From Spirochaetia bacterium (GTDB lineage: Bacteria > Spirochaetota > Spirochaetia > Treponematales > Treponemataceae), in the NCBI GenBank assembly GCA_900769325.1, contig CAAGGF010000014.1:1-61538 (forward strand): a DNA stretch of 61,538 nt, read 5' to 3'. Shown one piece after another: positions 16,310-24,654 of this stretch (positions are counted from its first letter, which is position 1; each line of letters begins with the position of its first letter). The position numbers and the translations under genes were made by a program. Under the pieces are notes generated by a model that did no database searches, was not told where the DNA came from, and was given only the letters and a program-made list of their open reading frames with translations.

Positions 16310-19183
16310 TTAAGTTTTAGGACTTGCGACTTTCAGCAAACCGTAATCACTTGAAGTTTCATAGCCTGCAGGTTTTGGTTCTTCAAAAAGTTTCAGCTTT
16401 TCAGAGTCAGCAACAAATTCCTGCAAAATCATATCCGCATATTTTGACGGAATAAACACATATTCAAGTCCACTTGCTGAATACATCTGTTTTGCATACT
16501 GAACTTTCGCCTGTGTGCTTGCTTTGTCAATTAAGTTTTCGCCCTTGATTTCTACGATGTAGAATTTTCCGTCATTCAGTTCAACAAGAAAATCCGGGTA
16601 GTAAGAACGCAGAGTATGAAGTTCCGGGTCTATATAGTGGACATAGAAATCACTCTGACCATTTGTAAGCATTCCTGTAAACCAGATGTGTTTTATTTCT
16701 TTATTGTTAAAGAGATTTCGCACAAAGAAAGATTTTTCTGAACTGGAATCAAATCCGTAACCGGAAAGATTAAAACTTTTCTTTGCATTTAGAGGATTAG
16801 TTGAACTTTGGCTGTATTCTGAAAATTGAGGAGATGTTTCTTCCACAAACGAATCATCATCAAAGTTTAAGTTATAGCAGCCGTCCGTTCCGTCTGGATT
16901 TTTTGGAGGGTCTTTTGTAAGCCATTTTATGATTTCTTTTTTCTCGCCTTTTTCATAAGAGATTTTATAAATCTGCTTGAACAATTCTGGCACAATCCAG
17001 TCATACAAAATTGAATTCGAGTAATTCACCTTTTCAAGAATTGTTTCAATTCCATCCGTACAATGCTCCAGAAGTTCACGGATTTTAACAGGCGACCATC
17101 GGCAGATTTTTTCTTTTCCTTCTGAATCTATTTCATGCTGAGTAAGATAGAACGAAAGTTCTGCAACAAGCGAATATTCTGTGAATGTGCGTTCATCAGA
17201 CGAATCAACTTCTTTTCGGATTGAGGCGGAGTCAATATTTGAAAGTAAATGAGTACTTTTTGTGCGGCGGTATTTTTCAAAATCAAAACCAGTTGAGGCA
17301 TCAAACAAAGAATACTCGACTGGCTTTAGTTCTGTAATTCTGTATTCATAAGTCTGTTCAATCATTTTTACAGGCACTTTTTCGCGCACGTAAATATGAC
17401 GGACTTTTTTGCTTGAATAATCTTTACCTTTTAGGTCATCCACGCTGACTTTAAAGTTCTTGTTCAGTTCGTCCTGCAAAATGCTTAGGTTTTCCGTGCT
17501 CAAAAATATCTGGCCTATCTGCTGTGTTTCTGTAATCGAACGCAAGCAGCGCATTGTTGCCTGCAAAACAAAAATCGTACTTTTAGGTTTTCTGAACAAC
17601 GCGACGCTGAAAAGACTCCGGCAGTTCCAACCTTCCTTCCCTTTTCCGACAAGAAGAATAAACTGCTTTTTGCTTTCTTGTGTATCGAGCTTTAAGAACT
17701 CGCGCAAGTCGTCCTGTTTGGTGAGTTTGTCATCGCCGACATTTACAAGAATTGAATCCTGAGAAATATCCAGCTTGGAAAGCGCTTTTTCCAGTGCGGG
17801 CTTTAACTCATTGTTTAATTCGTCAATCGTTGTGGCAAAAAGTGCCATCTTAGGTAACATTCCTTCGTAGCGGTTCCAGACTCCGTTTTTTGAGCGGTGC
17901 TGATTTACAAACGCTTCTACCGCACTTGTGATAAAACTCTGACACTGAACGTTTTCATAATCTTCTACAAAAGTTTTTTTAAGATAGCCTGAATCAATGG
18001 CATCTTTTAAGCCGTATTCATAAACAACTTCCGGCATAAGACGGTTTTCAATGTACGGAGTTCCTGTAAAATTGTAGCAGGCGACGACTTTTGTTCCGGC
18101 AGAATCAAGTTCTTTTACAAGGCCGTCAATCGTAAGGCGAAGACTTGTTTCTTTGGAGCGGTCGAGCATATCGCTTTTAAGAGATTTACCGAATGCGTGA
18201 TGTGCTTCATCGACATAGATTCCAAGCTGACGAAGGCGGGTAAGTTTCTGATAGCGTTGATTTGCCATAAGACTTGAATCATCATCGAGCATGTAAAGGT
18301 CTGCGTTTGGATTTCCTGCCAGTATGGAAGCCCAGGCATCTTTAAAAAGAAGTTCCCCGGCAGATTCATCCTTGTGTTTTTTCTTGAGGATGATTTTCTG
18401 GCTCGTTGAAATAATCAGGTTGAAATCTGAGCCGTCCATTGTGCTTAAGGCAACGCCGCCTTCGTCAAGAAAATGGAACTTGATAATAGAATTCAATTCG
18501 TTCGCATATTTTTCTGTAAACACTTTTGTTTTGTCAAAAGTTTGAATTTCTTTTAATGACTGCAAAACCGTAGTATCTGGAGCAAGCACAAGTGCGTTGT
18601 GGCAAAAGCGTTCATCGTGAGGATATTTATGTGCAAGCAGGAATTCATAGAAAATGCAGAGCGCCATAAGAATCGTTTTTCCAGTTCCCATCGTGAGCGC
18701 AAAAATATAGTTTGCATAGTCCTGCCTCAAATCTTTTAGCTGTTCAAAAAATGAATAGAGAGTGTCTCGGTTCGTAAAATCCAATTCATTGAAAAGACCA
18801 TCACCATAAATGCGAGTGTTTTCAAAAGTGAATGGTATGCTTCGACTACGCTCAGCAACCATTGGAGTTCGTTCTGCAACCATTGGAGTACGTGCTTCAG
18901 CAACTTGAATTTCTATATCAACATTCCTTCTCCAGCAATCAAACAAATCCGCGAGCTTCGGGTTTCCAAGATATTCTTTTAAGAACACATACATTTCAAA
19001 TGCTTCGTACTGCGGTTGACGCAAAAAACTGTTCGGATTGTCTTTGTTCGGTTCTGCGTTTGATAAAATATTTCGCGTAAGTTTAGTATATGCTTTTTTG
19101 ATTTCCTTTTTATTTTCAGAATAGAACTGCCACATAATGCGGTAAAACGGAAAATCAAGTTCAGTTCCTTTTGTTTTTGCCAT
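16310..19183 (-). CDS. res: Type III restriction enzyme, Res subunit
   Basis: 957 residues from ATG 19183, chosen because it overlaps the mod stop as TAATG with GGAGG upstream; a longer in-frame start inside mod is unsupported. Helicase motif I is ALTMGTGKTILMAL, motif II is VDEAHHAFGK, with NFTGTPYIENR and GKGKEGWNCRSLFS further on (SF2). The C-terminal PD-(D/E)XK nuclease is intact: YYPDFLVELNDGKFYIVEIK. Res translocates along or diffuses on DNA and cuts about 25 bp from unmethylated sites when bound to Mod. A 7-residue tandem repeat (RTPMVAE) lies near residue 110. Confidence 0.93.
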   Translation of the reverse strand: MAKTKGTELDFPFYRIMWQFYSENKKEIKKAYTKLTRNILSNAEPNKDNPNSFLRQPQYEAFEMYVFLKEYLGNPKLADLFDCWRRNVDIEIQVAEARTPMVAERTPMVAERSRSIPFTFENTRIYGDGLFNELDFTNRDTLYSFFEQLKDLRQDYANYIFALTMGTGKTILMALCIFYEFLLAHKYPHDERFCHNALVLAPDTTVLQSLKEIQTFDKTKVFTEKYANELNSIIKFHFLDEGGVALSTMDGSDFNLIISTSQKIILKKKHKDESAGELLFKDAWASILAGNPNADLYMLDDDSSLMANQRYQKLTRLRQLGIYVDEAHHAFGKSLKSDMLDRSKETSLRLTIDGLVKELDSAGTKVVACYNFTGTPYIENRLMPEVVYEYGLKDAIDSGYLKKTFVEDYENVQCQSFITSAVEAFVNQHRSKNGVWNRYEGMLPKMALFATTIDELNNELKPALEKALSKLDISQDSILVNVGDDKLTKQDDLREFLKLDTQESKKQFILLVGKGKEGWNCRSLFSVALFRKPKSTIFVLQATMRCLRSITETQQIGQIFLSTENLSILQDELNKNFKVSVDDLKGKDYSSKKVRHIYVREKVPVKMIEQTYEYRITELKPVEYSLFDASTGFDFEKYRRTKSTHLLSNIDSASIRKEVDSSDERTFTEYSLVAELSFYLTQHEIDSEGKEKICRWSPVKIRELLEHCTDGIETILEKVNYSNSILYDWIVPELFKQIYKISYEKGEKKEIIKWLTKDPPKNPDGTDGCYNLNFDDDSFVEETSPQFSEYSQSSTNPLNAKKSFNLSGYGFDSSSEKSFFVRNLFNNKEIKHIWFTGMLTNGQSDFYVHYIDPELHTLRSYYPDFLVELNDGKFYIVEIKGENLIDKASTQAKVQYAKQMYSASGLEYVFIPSKYADMILQEFVADSEKLKLFEEPKPAGYETSSDYGLLKVASPKT
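18851..18896. repeat. In-frame 21-bp tandem repeat inside res
   Basis: Two units of 21 bp (18855-18875 and 18876-18896), each GCAACCATTGGAGT plus a variable end, follow CTTCGACTACGCTCAGCAAC at 18840-18859. The latter is a common interspersed motif. Encoded peptide: TPMVAERTPMVAERSRS. Copy-number change would add or remove seven residues without shifting frame. Confidence 0.7.
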
Positions 19184-20961
19184 TACTCTGCCTCCACATT
19201 TCCTTCCCACCTTTCGCTGATAAGGTCGGTGATTTTTATGTGGATTGTACCGGCTGATTTTGGGATGTCGTACTCGCCTTTTACAAGTTCATTTTTTTCC
19301 GGGATGTCTGTAAGTTCAGGGCTGAATGTAACTCCGTCATAGTTCCAGTCGATGAAGACGCTTTCGGCAAGTTCCTTCCAGTTAGAAACGTCTGTCTTTT
19401 CTATGCTAAGTTTTTGCAGCAGGTTCATCGGGAAGAAGTTTTCTATTATGAGTTTATTATTCTTGATTACAATTTTTGCGTCGCTGTCCCGCTTGAAGCG
19501 CAAATCTTTTTTGTCGCGAAGAAGGTCGATTATTTCTACATCAACCTTGAACCCCATTTTGCTGACTTCTTCTTCAAACTGTGCCTTTAAGTTGGGGTCG
19601 TGTCCCATACACACAAAGGTGATTTCTTCAACGGGCTTTGTTGGGTTTTCTTTTTGTCTTGACTGCCATTCTGAAATGTTCACGTTGTTTAAGAGCTTAG
19701 CAAATTCACTTGCAGTAGCTATCCGGTTAATGCCGAGTATGCACACTTTGCGTCCGTCCAAAAGTGCGTCGTACACAGTGCTGTCCGGTAGCTGTTCCAT
19801 ACCCATTGCCTCGCAGATAAGGCGTTTTGCCTCAAGTTCGTTGCGGAAAAAGTCGTAGTCGTTTATGTTGTAGACTTCAAAGCCAGTGTAGAACGGATGC
19901 TCTGTTTCTAACTGACCATTCAATTCTTCTGAAACTTTTAAGAGTCTTTTTGTTGTTGTCTGGATTGCACCAAGATTGATGTCTGCGCCCAAAAAGCGGC
20001 GGCCGAGCTTCATTGCAACTGCCTGAGTTGTACCGCTTCCCATAAAACAGTCGAACACGATGTCACCGGGGTTGGAAGAGGCTTTGATTATGCGTTCGAG
20101 AAGAGCTTCGGGTTTTTGGGTAGGGTAATTCATTATTTCTGGTGAGTTTACAACAGTTTGGAAACTTGCAATATCCGACCAAACATCAGATACAGGAATA
20201 CCTTTACTTTCATCAAGATAAATGACTCTATCTTTCGTAATTGGCTTATATCGTCTTCCATCCTTATCAACACCTGTAAATCGTTTTAATTGTTTTTCAT
20301 CATAAGGTAAATATTCTTTATTAAAAGTTTTATTATTTCCTTTCCTGAAAAATAAAATTGTATCATGACCACGGACAAAACTATTAACTAAACTTTTATA
20401 GCCCGATACACCTTGTAATTGCCATATTATTTCACTTTCCATATTTGAAGGACCAAAAACTTCATCCATTAATGCCCGTAGATAACTATTTCTATGCCAA
20501 TCGCAATGCAAATAAATGCTTCCGTTATCAGCCAGAAGTTCACGGCACAAAATCAGGCGTTCGTACATAAACTGCAAATATTCGTCATTCGTCCAGATGT
20601 CGCCGTACTGCTTTTCTTCAAAAGTTGAGCTGTCTGTTGTGGTGCTTTTTCCGCACAGTTCAATTTTCTTTTTGTAGTCTGCCTTGCTGTCAAAGGGCGG
20701 ATCGATATAAATTAAATTCACCTTGCCGCGATAGTCTTTTAACAAGTGGCTCATCACCTGCAGATTGTCTCCCCAATATATTTTGTTCCGCCAGCCACCT
20801 GTCTTGCCGTCAAGCAGGTCAGTGTCATCGCCGTAGCTTTCTTTTAATTGTGCCGGATAATACGGAGTTCCGGTAAAAGGGCGTTTTCCTGTCCAGCGTA
20901 GTTCAGGATACCCTCGTATCGGTTCATGGTTAAATTCAAACTGTTCTTTCTGTTCACTCAT
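19183..20961 (-). CDS. mod: Type III DNA methyltransferase, Mod subunit (N6-adenine)
   Basis: 592 residues with GGGAG before the ATG. Beta-class order: DPPF at 87-90 (IYIDPPFDSKADY), target-recognition region in the middle, then YPTQKPEALLERII and FDCFMGSGTTQA (motif I). Upstream of DPPF is IYWGDNLQVMSHLL. Mod gives sequence specificity and methylates one strand. Its stop overlaps the res start. The region about residues 180-270 (20150-20470) is more AT-rich than the rest, as expected for a swapped recognition domain. Confidence 0.94.
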   Translation of the reverse strand: MSEQKEQFEFNHEPIRGYPELRWTGKRPFTGTPYYPAQLKESYGDDTDLLDGKTGGWRNKIYWGDNLQVMSHLLKDYRGKVNLIYIDPPFDSKADYKKKIELCGKSTTTDSSTFEEKQYGDIWTNDEYLQFMYERLILCRELLADNGSIYLHCDWHRNSYLRALMDEVFGPSNMESEIIWQLQGVSGYKSLVNSFVRGHDTILFFRKGNNKTFNKEYLPYDEKQLKRFTGVDKDGRRYKPITKDRVIYLDESKGIPVSDVWSDIASFQTVVNSPEIMNYPTQKPEALLERIIKASSNPGDIVFDCFMGSGTTQAVAMKLGRRFLGADINLGAIQTTTKRLLKVSEELNGQLETEHPFYTGFEVYNINDYDFFRNELEAKRLICEAMGMEQLPDSTVYDALLDGRKVCILGINRIATASEFAKLLNNVNISEWQSRQKENPTKPVEEITFVCMGHDPNLKAQFEEEVSKMGFKVDVEIIDLLRDKKDLRFKRDSDAKIVIKNNKLIIENFFPMNLLQKLSIEKTDVSNWKELAESVFIDWNYDGVTFSPELTDIPEKNELVKGEYDIPKSAGTIHIKITDLISERWEGNVEAE

Positions 20962-21056
20962 TTATGTTGCTCCCATTTTTATATGTTTTTGTCACAGAGG
21001 CTTTTCGTGTGTTTCTATGCCCATGTGCTGATTTGGAGGTGGTTTTTGTGAAAATT

Positions 21057-21206
21057 CCATACAAAAATCGCCTTTTTATTATTAAAGTCTATCAAATCGC
21101 CTAAAACATTTATAAAGTCTATATTTTAGACCTATATAATAAATCGGTCGAAATTTTAGAATTATTTAATTAAAAAGTCGAATATCTTATAAATGTGGAT
21201 AAATTA
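21057..21206. promoter_or_regulatory. Array of 30-bp direct repeats between mod and the XRE gene
   Basis: GTC(T/G)A occurs at 21087, 21117, 21147 and 21177, exactly 30 bp apart. Units 2 and 3 match best (GTCTATATTTTAGACC against GTCGAAATTTTAGAAT, then TATxTAAT). Unit 2 contains the perfect palindrome GTCTA-TATTT-TAGAC (21117-21131) and a TATAAT (21135-21140). A weaker unit (ATCGCCT shared with unit 1) lies before 21087. Exact phasing over three helical turns suggests cooperative binding, probably by the XRE protein. Confidence 0.65.
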
Positions 21207-21503
21207 AAATCTGAATTTGTTGAAAACTTGATTTTTTACAGGACGCAGAAAAATTTGTCGCAATTAGAACTTTCCGGTATTTGCGAATGCGGCAAAAGTA
21301 CGATCAGTGGAATTGAATCTGGAAAAACATTTCCATCTTATGATTTAATTTTTCGGTTGGCCTATGCTCTCGAAATCCATCCAGCCGACTTATTTTTACG
21401 CAATGCCAGTTTTCAGAGAAAAGAAGTGCGGGATTTTTTTGAAAAAGACATTATGGGAATGGTTGAAAAGAAGTTCCCTGCGCTGCCAGGAGATGAATCA
21501 TAA
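21195..21503 (+). CDS. XRE-family HTH regulator, possible R-M controller or antitoxin
   Basis: 102 residues from GTG 21195. The HTH reads NLSQLELSGICECGKSTISG followed by IESGKTFPSYDLIFRLAYAL and HPADLF, a typical short single-domain repressor with a C-terminal tail of about 30 residues. It is divergent from mod across the 30-bp repeat array and 46 nt before the PBECR3 gene. It may control mod-res (like type II C proteins), or act as antitoxin for the nuclease, or both. The start is uncertain because no ribosome-binding site is seen. Confidence 0.85.
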   Translation: MDKLKSEFVENLIFYRTQKNLSQLELSGICECGKSTISGIESGKTFPSYDLIFRLAYALEIHPADLFLRNASFQRKEVRDFFEKDIMGMVEKKFPALPGDES

Positions 21504-21549
21504 TTTGTTTTTTATAGGAACAACATTTAAAATATGCTACACTTAAATC

Positions 21550-21933
21550 ATGCCATCAGATAAAATGATTTTTGTTGCAGAAATCCCAATTACACTACTA
21601 TCATTTTTGGGAATTCAAAAGCAACAAATTAAAATATACCGTTCAAAAGGTCTTTTGTCACATCTATTAAAACGAAAGCATTACAAAGCGGCAAAATATC
21701 TGGACTTTATTCCTGAAATTATAAATTGCCCAGATTACGCTGGATTTTATGATGGCCAAATTGAGCTGATAAAAATCTTCAAAGACAACATTTTTTTAAG
21801 CATAAAACTGGATGAATCAAAAGGTCTGTACTATGTTGCTACGCTATTTGATGTGAGTATGGCAAAGATTGAAGCTTATTGCAAATTAGGTCGTTTAATG
21901 AAACTTGACAAAACAGCCCTTTCTCTGCAATAA
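21550..21933 (+). CDS. PBECR3-like nuclease-fold protein
   Basis: 127 residues. The segment IKIYRSKGLLSHLLKRKHYK, then AAKYLDFIPEIINCPDYAGF and YYVATLFDVSMAKIEAY, matches my memory of PBECR3 (phage-Barnase-EndoU-ColicinE5/D-RelE-like nuclease 3), a domain predicted to be an RNase toxin. Candidate active-site residues are the H/K/R in LLKRKHYK. TGCTACACT, an extended -10, ends 6 nt before the ATG, so it probably has its own leaderless promoter. It follows the XRE gene on the same strand. Confidence 0.6.
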   Translation: MPSDKMIFVAEIPITLLSFLGIQKQQIKIYRSKGLLSHLLKRKHYKAAKYLDFIPEIINCPDYAGFYDGQIELIKIFKDNIFLSIKLDESKGLYYVATLFDVSMAKIEAYCKLGRLMKLDKTALSLQ

Positions 21934-21937
21934 TAAG

Positions 21938-22020
21938 GTGAAATTTGACGAGCAGGAAAGGCACCCTGCGCTCCCGAAAGGGAACCTGATATGATGGATA
22001 CGCCGCCCATCCAAATTTTC
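21938..22020 (+). ncRNA. Candidate structured RNA, four-way junction
   Basis: Four helices can be drawn: P1 21940-21947 with 22012-22020 (GAAATTTG/CAAATTTTC), P2 GCAGG/CCTGC (21952-21969), P3 TCCC-GAAA-GGGA with a GNRA loop (21972-21983) and P4 GATGG/CCATC (21993-22011). Directly after it lies a rho-independent terminator. It is GC-richer than its surroundings and non-coding. I cannot match it to a known class; it may simply be the 3' untranslated region of the nuclease gene. Confidence 0.35.
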
Positions 22021-22023
22021 AAC

Positions 22024-22052
22024 GCCACTTCAATTATGAGGTGGCTTTTTTT
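22024..22052 (+). terminator. Rho-independent terminator
   Basis: GCCACTTCA-ATTA-TGAGGTGGC followed by seven T; nine pairs including one G-U. It ends the XRE/PBECR3 (or structured RNA) transcript. Confidence 0.85.
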
Positions 22053-22096
22053 GATTCCACCCCATCACCCCCTTTAACTTCATCTCTCCAAACCTC

Positions 22097-23143
22097 CTAC
22101 CCCTCCACCTTCCTTACCGGGCGAACGTATTTCCAAAAACGTTTTGTGTCGTGGTAAAAGTAGAAAATGCGGCCAGGCGTTGTGTCCAGCTCGTATCCTG
22201 TTTTTGACCAGTCAAAGTTTTTCATGGCTTCTTCGATTTTTGCTTCTACTGCCTGATTTTCCGTTTCAAAGTCGAAATGGCCGTGTTCAAAAACGATGTA
22301 TTCGCCTTCTGAAATGTCGGACAAAATCATCTGCTTTGGAACAGTGCCGCTCCAGTCTGAAGGAAGCCTCACTCCGTAACATTCTGCAAGAGGAAGACCC
22401 CAGCTGCAAATACGTCCTTCTGGGGCGTTCAAAAATGCCATAAGCTGTCCGCTTCCGCTGTCGTTTTCAGTTCCGCCTTCATCATCGAGTTTTCCTTTAA
22501 TGCTCTCCAAAATTCCGCAGATTGTCTGGCAGTCTTGCCCCGGGATTTTTGACTGTTTTTCCCAAAAGTCAAAGTAGCCGATGCTTTCGTAATTCCGTAT
22601 GTGAAGGAATTTGTGTGCTGGAATCGTTACAAAATAAGTTTTTACTTCGCTTGAAGTCTGAGTGTTTTTCATTGTGCTGTCTCCTATGCTTAAAAGATAA
22701 CAGTCGAAAGGGCGCAGCATTGTTCTAAGGACTACGGGAACAGGATTTTTGCGGTAATCTTTTGGGCTTACACAATACGCTTCCTTAAACGCCCGGGTGA
22801 ACGCTTCGTGCGAAGAAAATCCGTATTCCAGTGCAATATCTAGAATCGTGCGGTCTGTGTCGCGGATTTCCTTTAACGCAAAGGCAAGGCGTCTGTATCG
22901 CAGATAGTCGCGGAAAGCCATTCCCGAAACCTCGCGGAATTTTTTGGAAAAATGGAAGGGCGAGTAGCCGAGATTTTGAGCAGATTTTTCAAGGGAAAGT
23001 TCGTCGCTGTCCTTTGATTTTATGCTTTCGTCAATCCGGGCGATGATTTTTTGAATCATTCTCTGCCATTCGTGAGTATTCGAACTGTCGCAAGTCGTTT
23101 TGTTTTGAGTTTCGTCTGTTTCCATGTTTTCCTGCTGTTTCAT
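22097..23143 (-). CDS. AraC-family regulator with GyrI-like effector domain
   Basis: 348 residues from ATG 23143. A TGCTACAAT (23159-23151) overlaps the more distal ATG at 23152 and lies 7 nt before 23143, so a leaderless start at 23143, or ATG 23125 behind AGGA, is more likely. The N-terminal AraC DNA-binding domain has both HTHs (LEKSAQNLGYSPFHFSKKFR and DIALEYGFSSHEAFTRAFKE). Residues about 150-340 are a GyrI-like/AraC_E_bind domain that binds small molecules. Regulators of this type (Rob-like) act on stress and efflux genes. The 11-bp phased array at 23304 lies upstream. Confidence 0.88.
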   Translation of the reverse strand: MKQQENMETDETQNKTTCDSSNTHEWQRMIQKIIARIDESIKSKDSDELSLEKSAQNLGYSPFHFSKKFREVSGMAFRDYLRYRRLAFALKEIRDTDRTILDIALEYGFSSHEAFTRAFKEAYCVSPKDYRKNPVPVVLRTMLRPFDCYLLSIGDSTMKNTQTSSEVKTYFVTIPAHKFLHIRNYESIGYFDFWEKQSKIPGQDCQTICGILESIKGKLDDEGGTENDSGSGQLMAFLNAPEGRICSWGLPLAECYGVRLPSDWSGTVPKQMILSDISEGEYIVFEHGHFDFETENQAVEAKIEEAMKNFDWSKTGYELDTTPGRIFYFYHDTKRFWKYVRPVRKVEG

Positions 23144-23303
23144 TTCAACCATTGTAGCACAAGTATAAGCAGGAACGGCAGAAAATTCTTGATTTTAGTT
23201 GTGATTATAAAATTCCGCCTGCAAAAATAAAAATTCATTGTTTTTTATGGCGTTCTATGTTATTATATAATAAAGAATTAGATTCTGTGTTTTTGCAAAA
23301 ATC

Positions 23304-23380
23304 TGTAAACAGTCTGTTTACAGGCTGTAAATAGACTGTTTACAACACGAAAACAGCCTGTTTACAAGTCGTAAATAGTC
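23304..23380. promoter_or_regulatory. 11-bp phased array of TGTAAACA/TGTTTACA boxes
   Basis: Octamers start every 11 bp: TGTAAACA 23304, TGTTTACA 23315, TGTAAATA 23326, TGTTTACA 23337, CGAAAACA 23348, TGTTTACA 23359, CGTAAATA 23370. Orientation alternates, so the true unit is a 22-bp inverted repeat present about 3.5 times. One helical turn spacing places all boxes on one face. It is 150 nt upstream of the AraC gene and 200 nt downstream of the HU-like gene. After it, ATCAAGA and TCTTGAT (23420-23449) make a further inverted repeat. The rest of 23153-23584 shows no gene. Confidence 0.7.
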
Positions 23381-23584
23381 TTTTTCCAAAATATTTGTTC
23401 AAGATAAAGATAATTTTTGATCAAGATGAAAATAAATTTTGTTCTTGATGAAATATTTTTTTGTCCCCGTATTTTATTCGTGCAAAAGGTTTAATAACTT
23501 CTCTGCTAAGCAATTCCCAGACACTTGCGTCGTATAAGGTGAATTAAATCAGACTGCAATACCTTTTAAGAACCTTATAAAATC

Positions 23585-24295
23585 CTATAAAACAGTAATA
23601 ATTTGTTGTGAAAATGCACTTTCTGTCTGTGTGCGTATTTTTACAGTGTAAGTTCCAGGTTCAAGTTCCGGCGGAATCTGAACTGTAATTGAAACCCTTG
23701 TTGCCCTTGTAAAATTAAATGCCTTGTAAGATTTTGTTCCGTCCGTTTCTTTAAAAAATACACCCTGACTATTGTCTTCAAAGTCGAATTTTAAAAATCG
23801 TCCGCTTATATTTATATAATCACCGGGAATTAAAGGTGTGTCTGAATTTATCATGGCACTTGATATGCTTGTAATCGCAGGACGGCTCAATTTTACAAAA
23901 CCAAGGCGTTTGAACGCAATGTTCCTGAGCTGCTCAGAATATGCTTCATTAGGCTCAAAACTAAGCGAAATGTTGTGGTCTTTTTTGGGAGTCCGGGGAT
24001 CTTTTGGAATTACCGGCTTAAAAGTTTCAGAATTTGTTTCTGCAGTTCCAGATGCCGATGCACGGAATGTACCCATAAATAGTTTGACGGCATCTCCGCG
24101 TTCTATAAATCGTTTAAAGACTTGCTCAAAAACTTTGAACATACCGGCAGCATCCGCCTTTGTAAAAGTCGTTCCCGCCTCGGCAATTGCATCAATTATA
24201 TCTTCCTGCGTAAAAGTCTGAAGGTTTCTGCTTCTGAATACAAACGGCTTTTTTTTATTTTTAAACTTGTTTTCTGATATATACACTTCCAACAT
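23585..24295 (-). CDS. HU-like DNA-binding protein with C-terminal DUF4469-type domain
   Basis: 236 residues. Residues 1-115 resemble the IHF/HU-like DNA-binding fold of Bacteroidetes-type proteins (TFTQEDIIDAIAEAGTTFTK then FKRFIERGDAVKLFMGTFRA). Residues about 140-236 form a beta-sandwich of DUF4469 type (NISGRFLKFDF, PELEPGTYTVKIRTQTE). Such proteins bind DNA and are often found in several copies; role unknown. A TATATT (24308-24303) lies 7 nt before the ATG with no ribosome-binding site. Confidence 0.78.
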   Translation of the reverse strand: MLEVYISENKFKNKKKPFVFRSRNLQTFTQEDIIDAIAEAGTTFTKADAAGMFKVFEQVFKRFIERGDAVKLFMGTFRASASGTAETNSETFKPVIPKDPRTPKKDHNISLSFEPNEAYSEQLRNIAFKRLGFVKLSRPAITSISSAMINSDTPLIPGDYINISGRFLKFDFEDNSQGVFFKETDGTKSYKAFNFTRATRVSITVQIPPELEPGTYTVKIRTQTESAFSQQIITVL

Positions 24296-24419
24296 ATAAA
24301 TAAATATACAGGAAAAAGAACGGGATGTCTAATTGTGGGGCGGGGATATTCAGTGTTCCTTTAGTTTTCATTGAAAATTTAAAGAAACGAAAGTATAATT
24401 TCACTGTTGGATATTCAAT

Positions 24420-24644
24420 ATGACAGAAATACCTGTAAAAGACAAACTTGAATTTGCAGTTTCTCTAATAACTGACTTTGCAAAAAAGCATTCGCTTTCC
24501 ACAACACAGGCATTTAATTATCTTGACCGCTTTAATGCAATAGATTTTATAAACCAGCATTACAGTGTTGCTCATACGCTTCCTTTTGCAGAAATTCTTG
24601 ATAACCTTGCGCTTTATTGTAAAAACCACGGGGGAAATTTGTAG
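24420..24644 (+). CDS. DUF3791 domain protein
   Basis: 74 residues: KDKLEFAVSLITDFAKKHSL, then TQAFNYLDRFNAIDFINQHY and the HTLPFAEILDNLALY end match DUF3791. Genes of this family often stand beside DUF3990 or other toxin-like proteins and may be antitoxins. A TATAAT at 24394-24399 lies upstream. It is 10 nt before the broken Fic gene. Confidence 0.7.
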   Translation: MTEIPVKDKLEFAVSLITDFAKKHSLSTTQAFNYLDRFNAIDFINQHYSVAHTLPFAEILDNLALYCKNHGGNL

Positions 24645-24654
24645 TGATGAGGGA

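Noticed and set aside
16310..19210. Longer Res start inside mod
   Set aside because: TAATG overlap and GGAGG at 19183 give a better start.
21087..21206. Possible CRISPR array (30-bp units)
   Set aside because: Units are adjacent with no spacers and only partly alike; no cas genes are near.
23304..23380. Possible CRISPR or DnaA-box origin
   Set aside because: Period is 11 bp without spacers, and the boxes do not match TTATNCACA; no dnaA or rep gene nearby.
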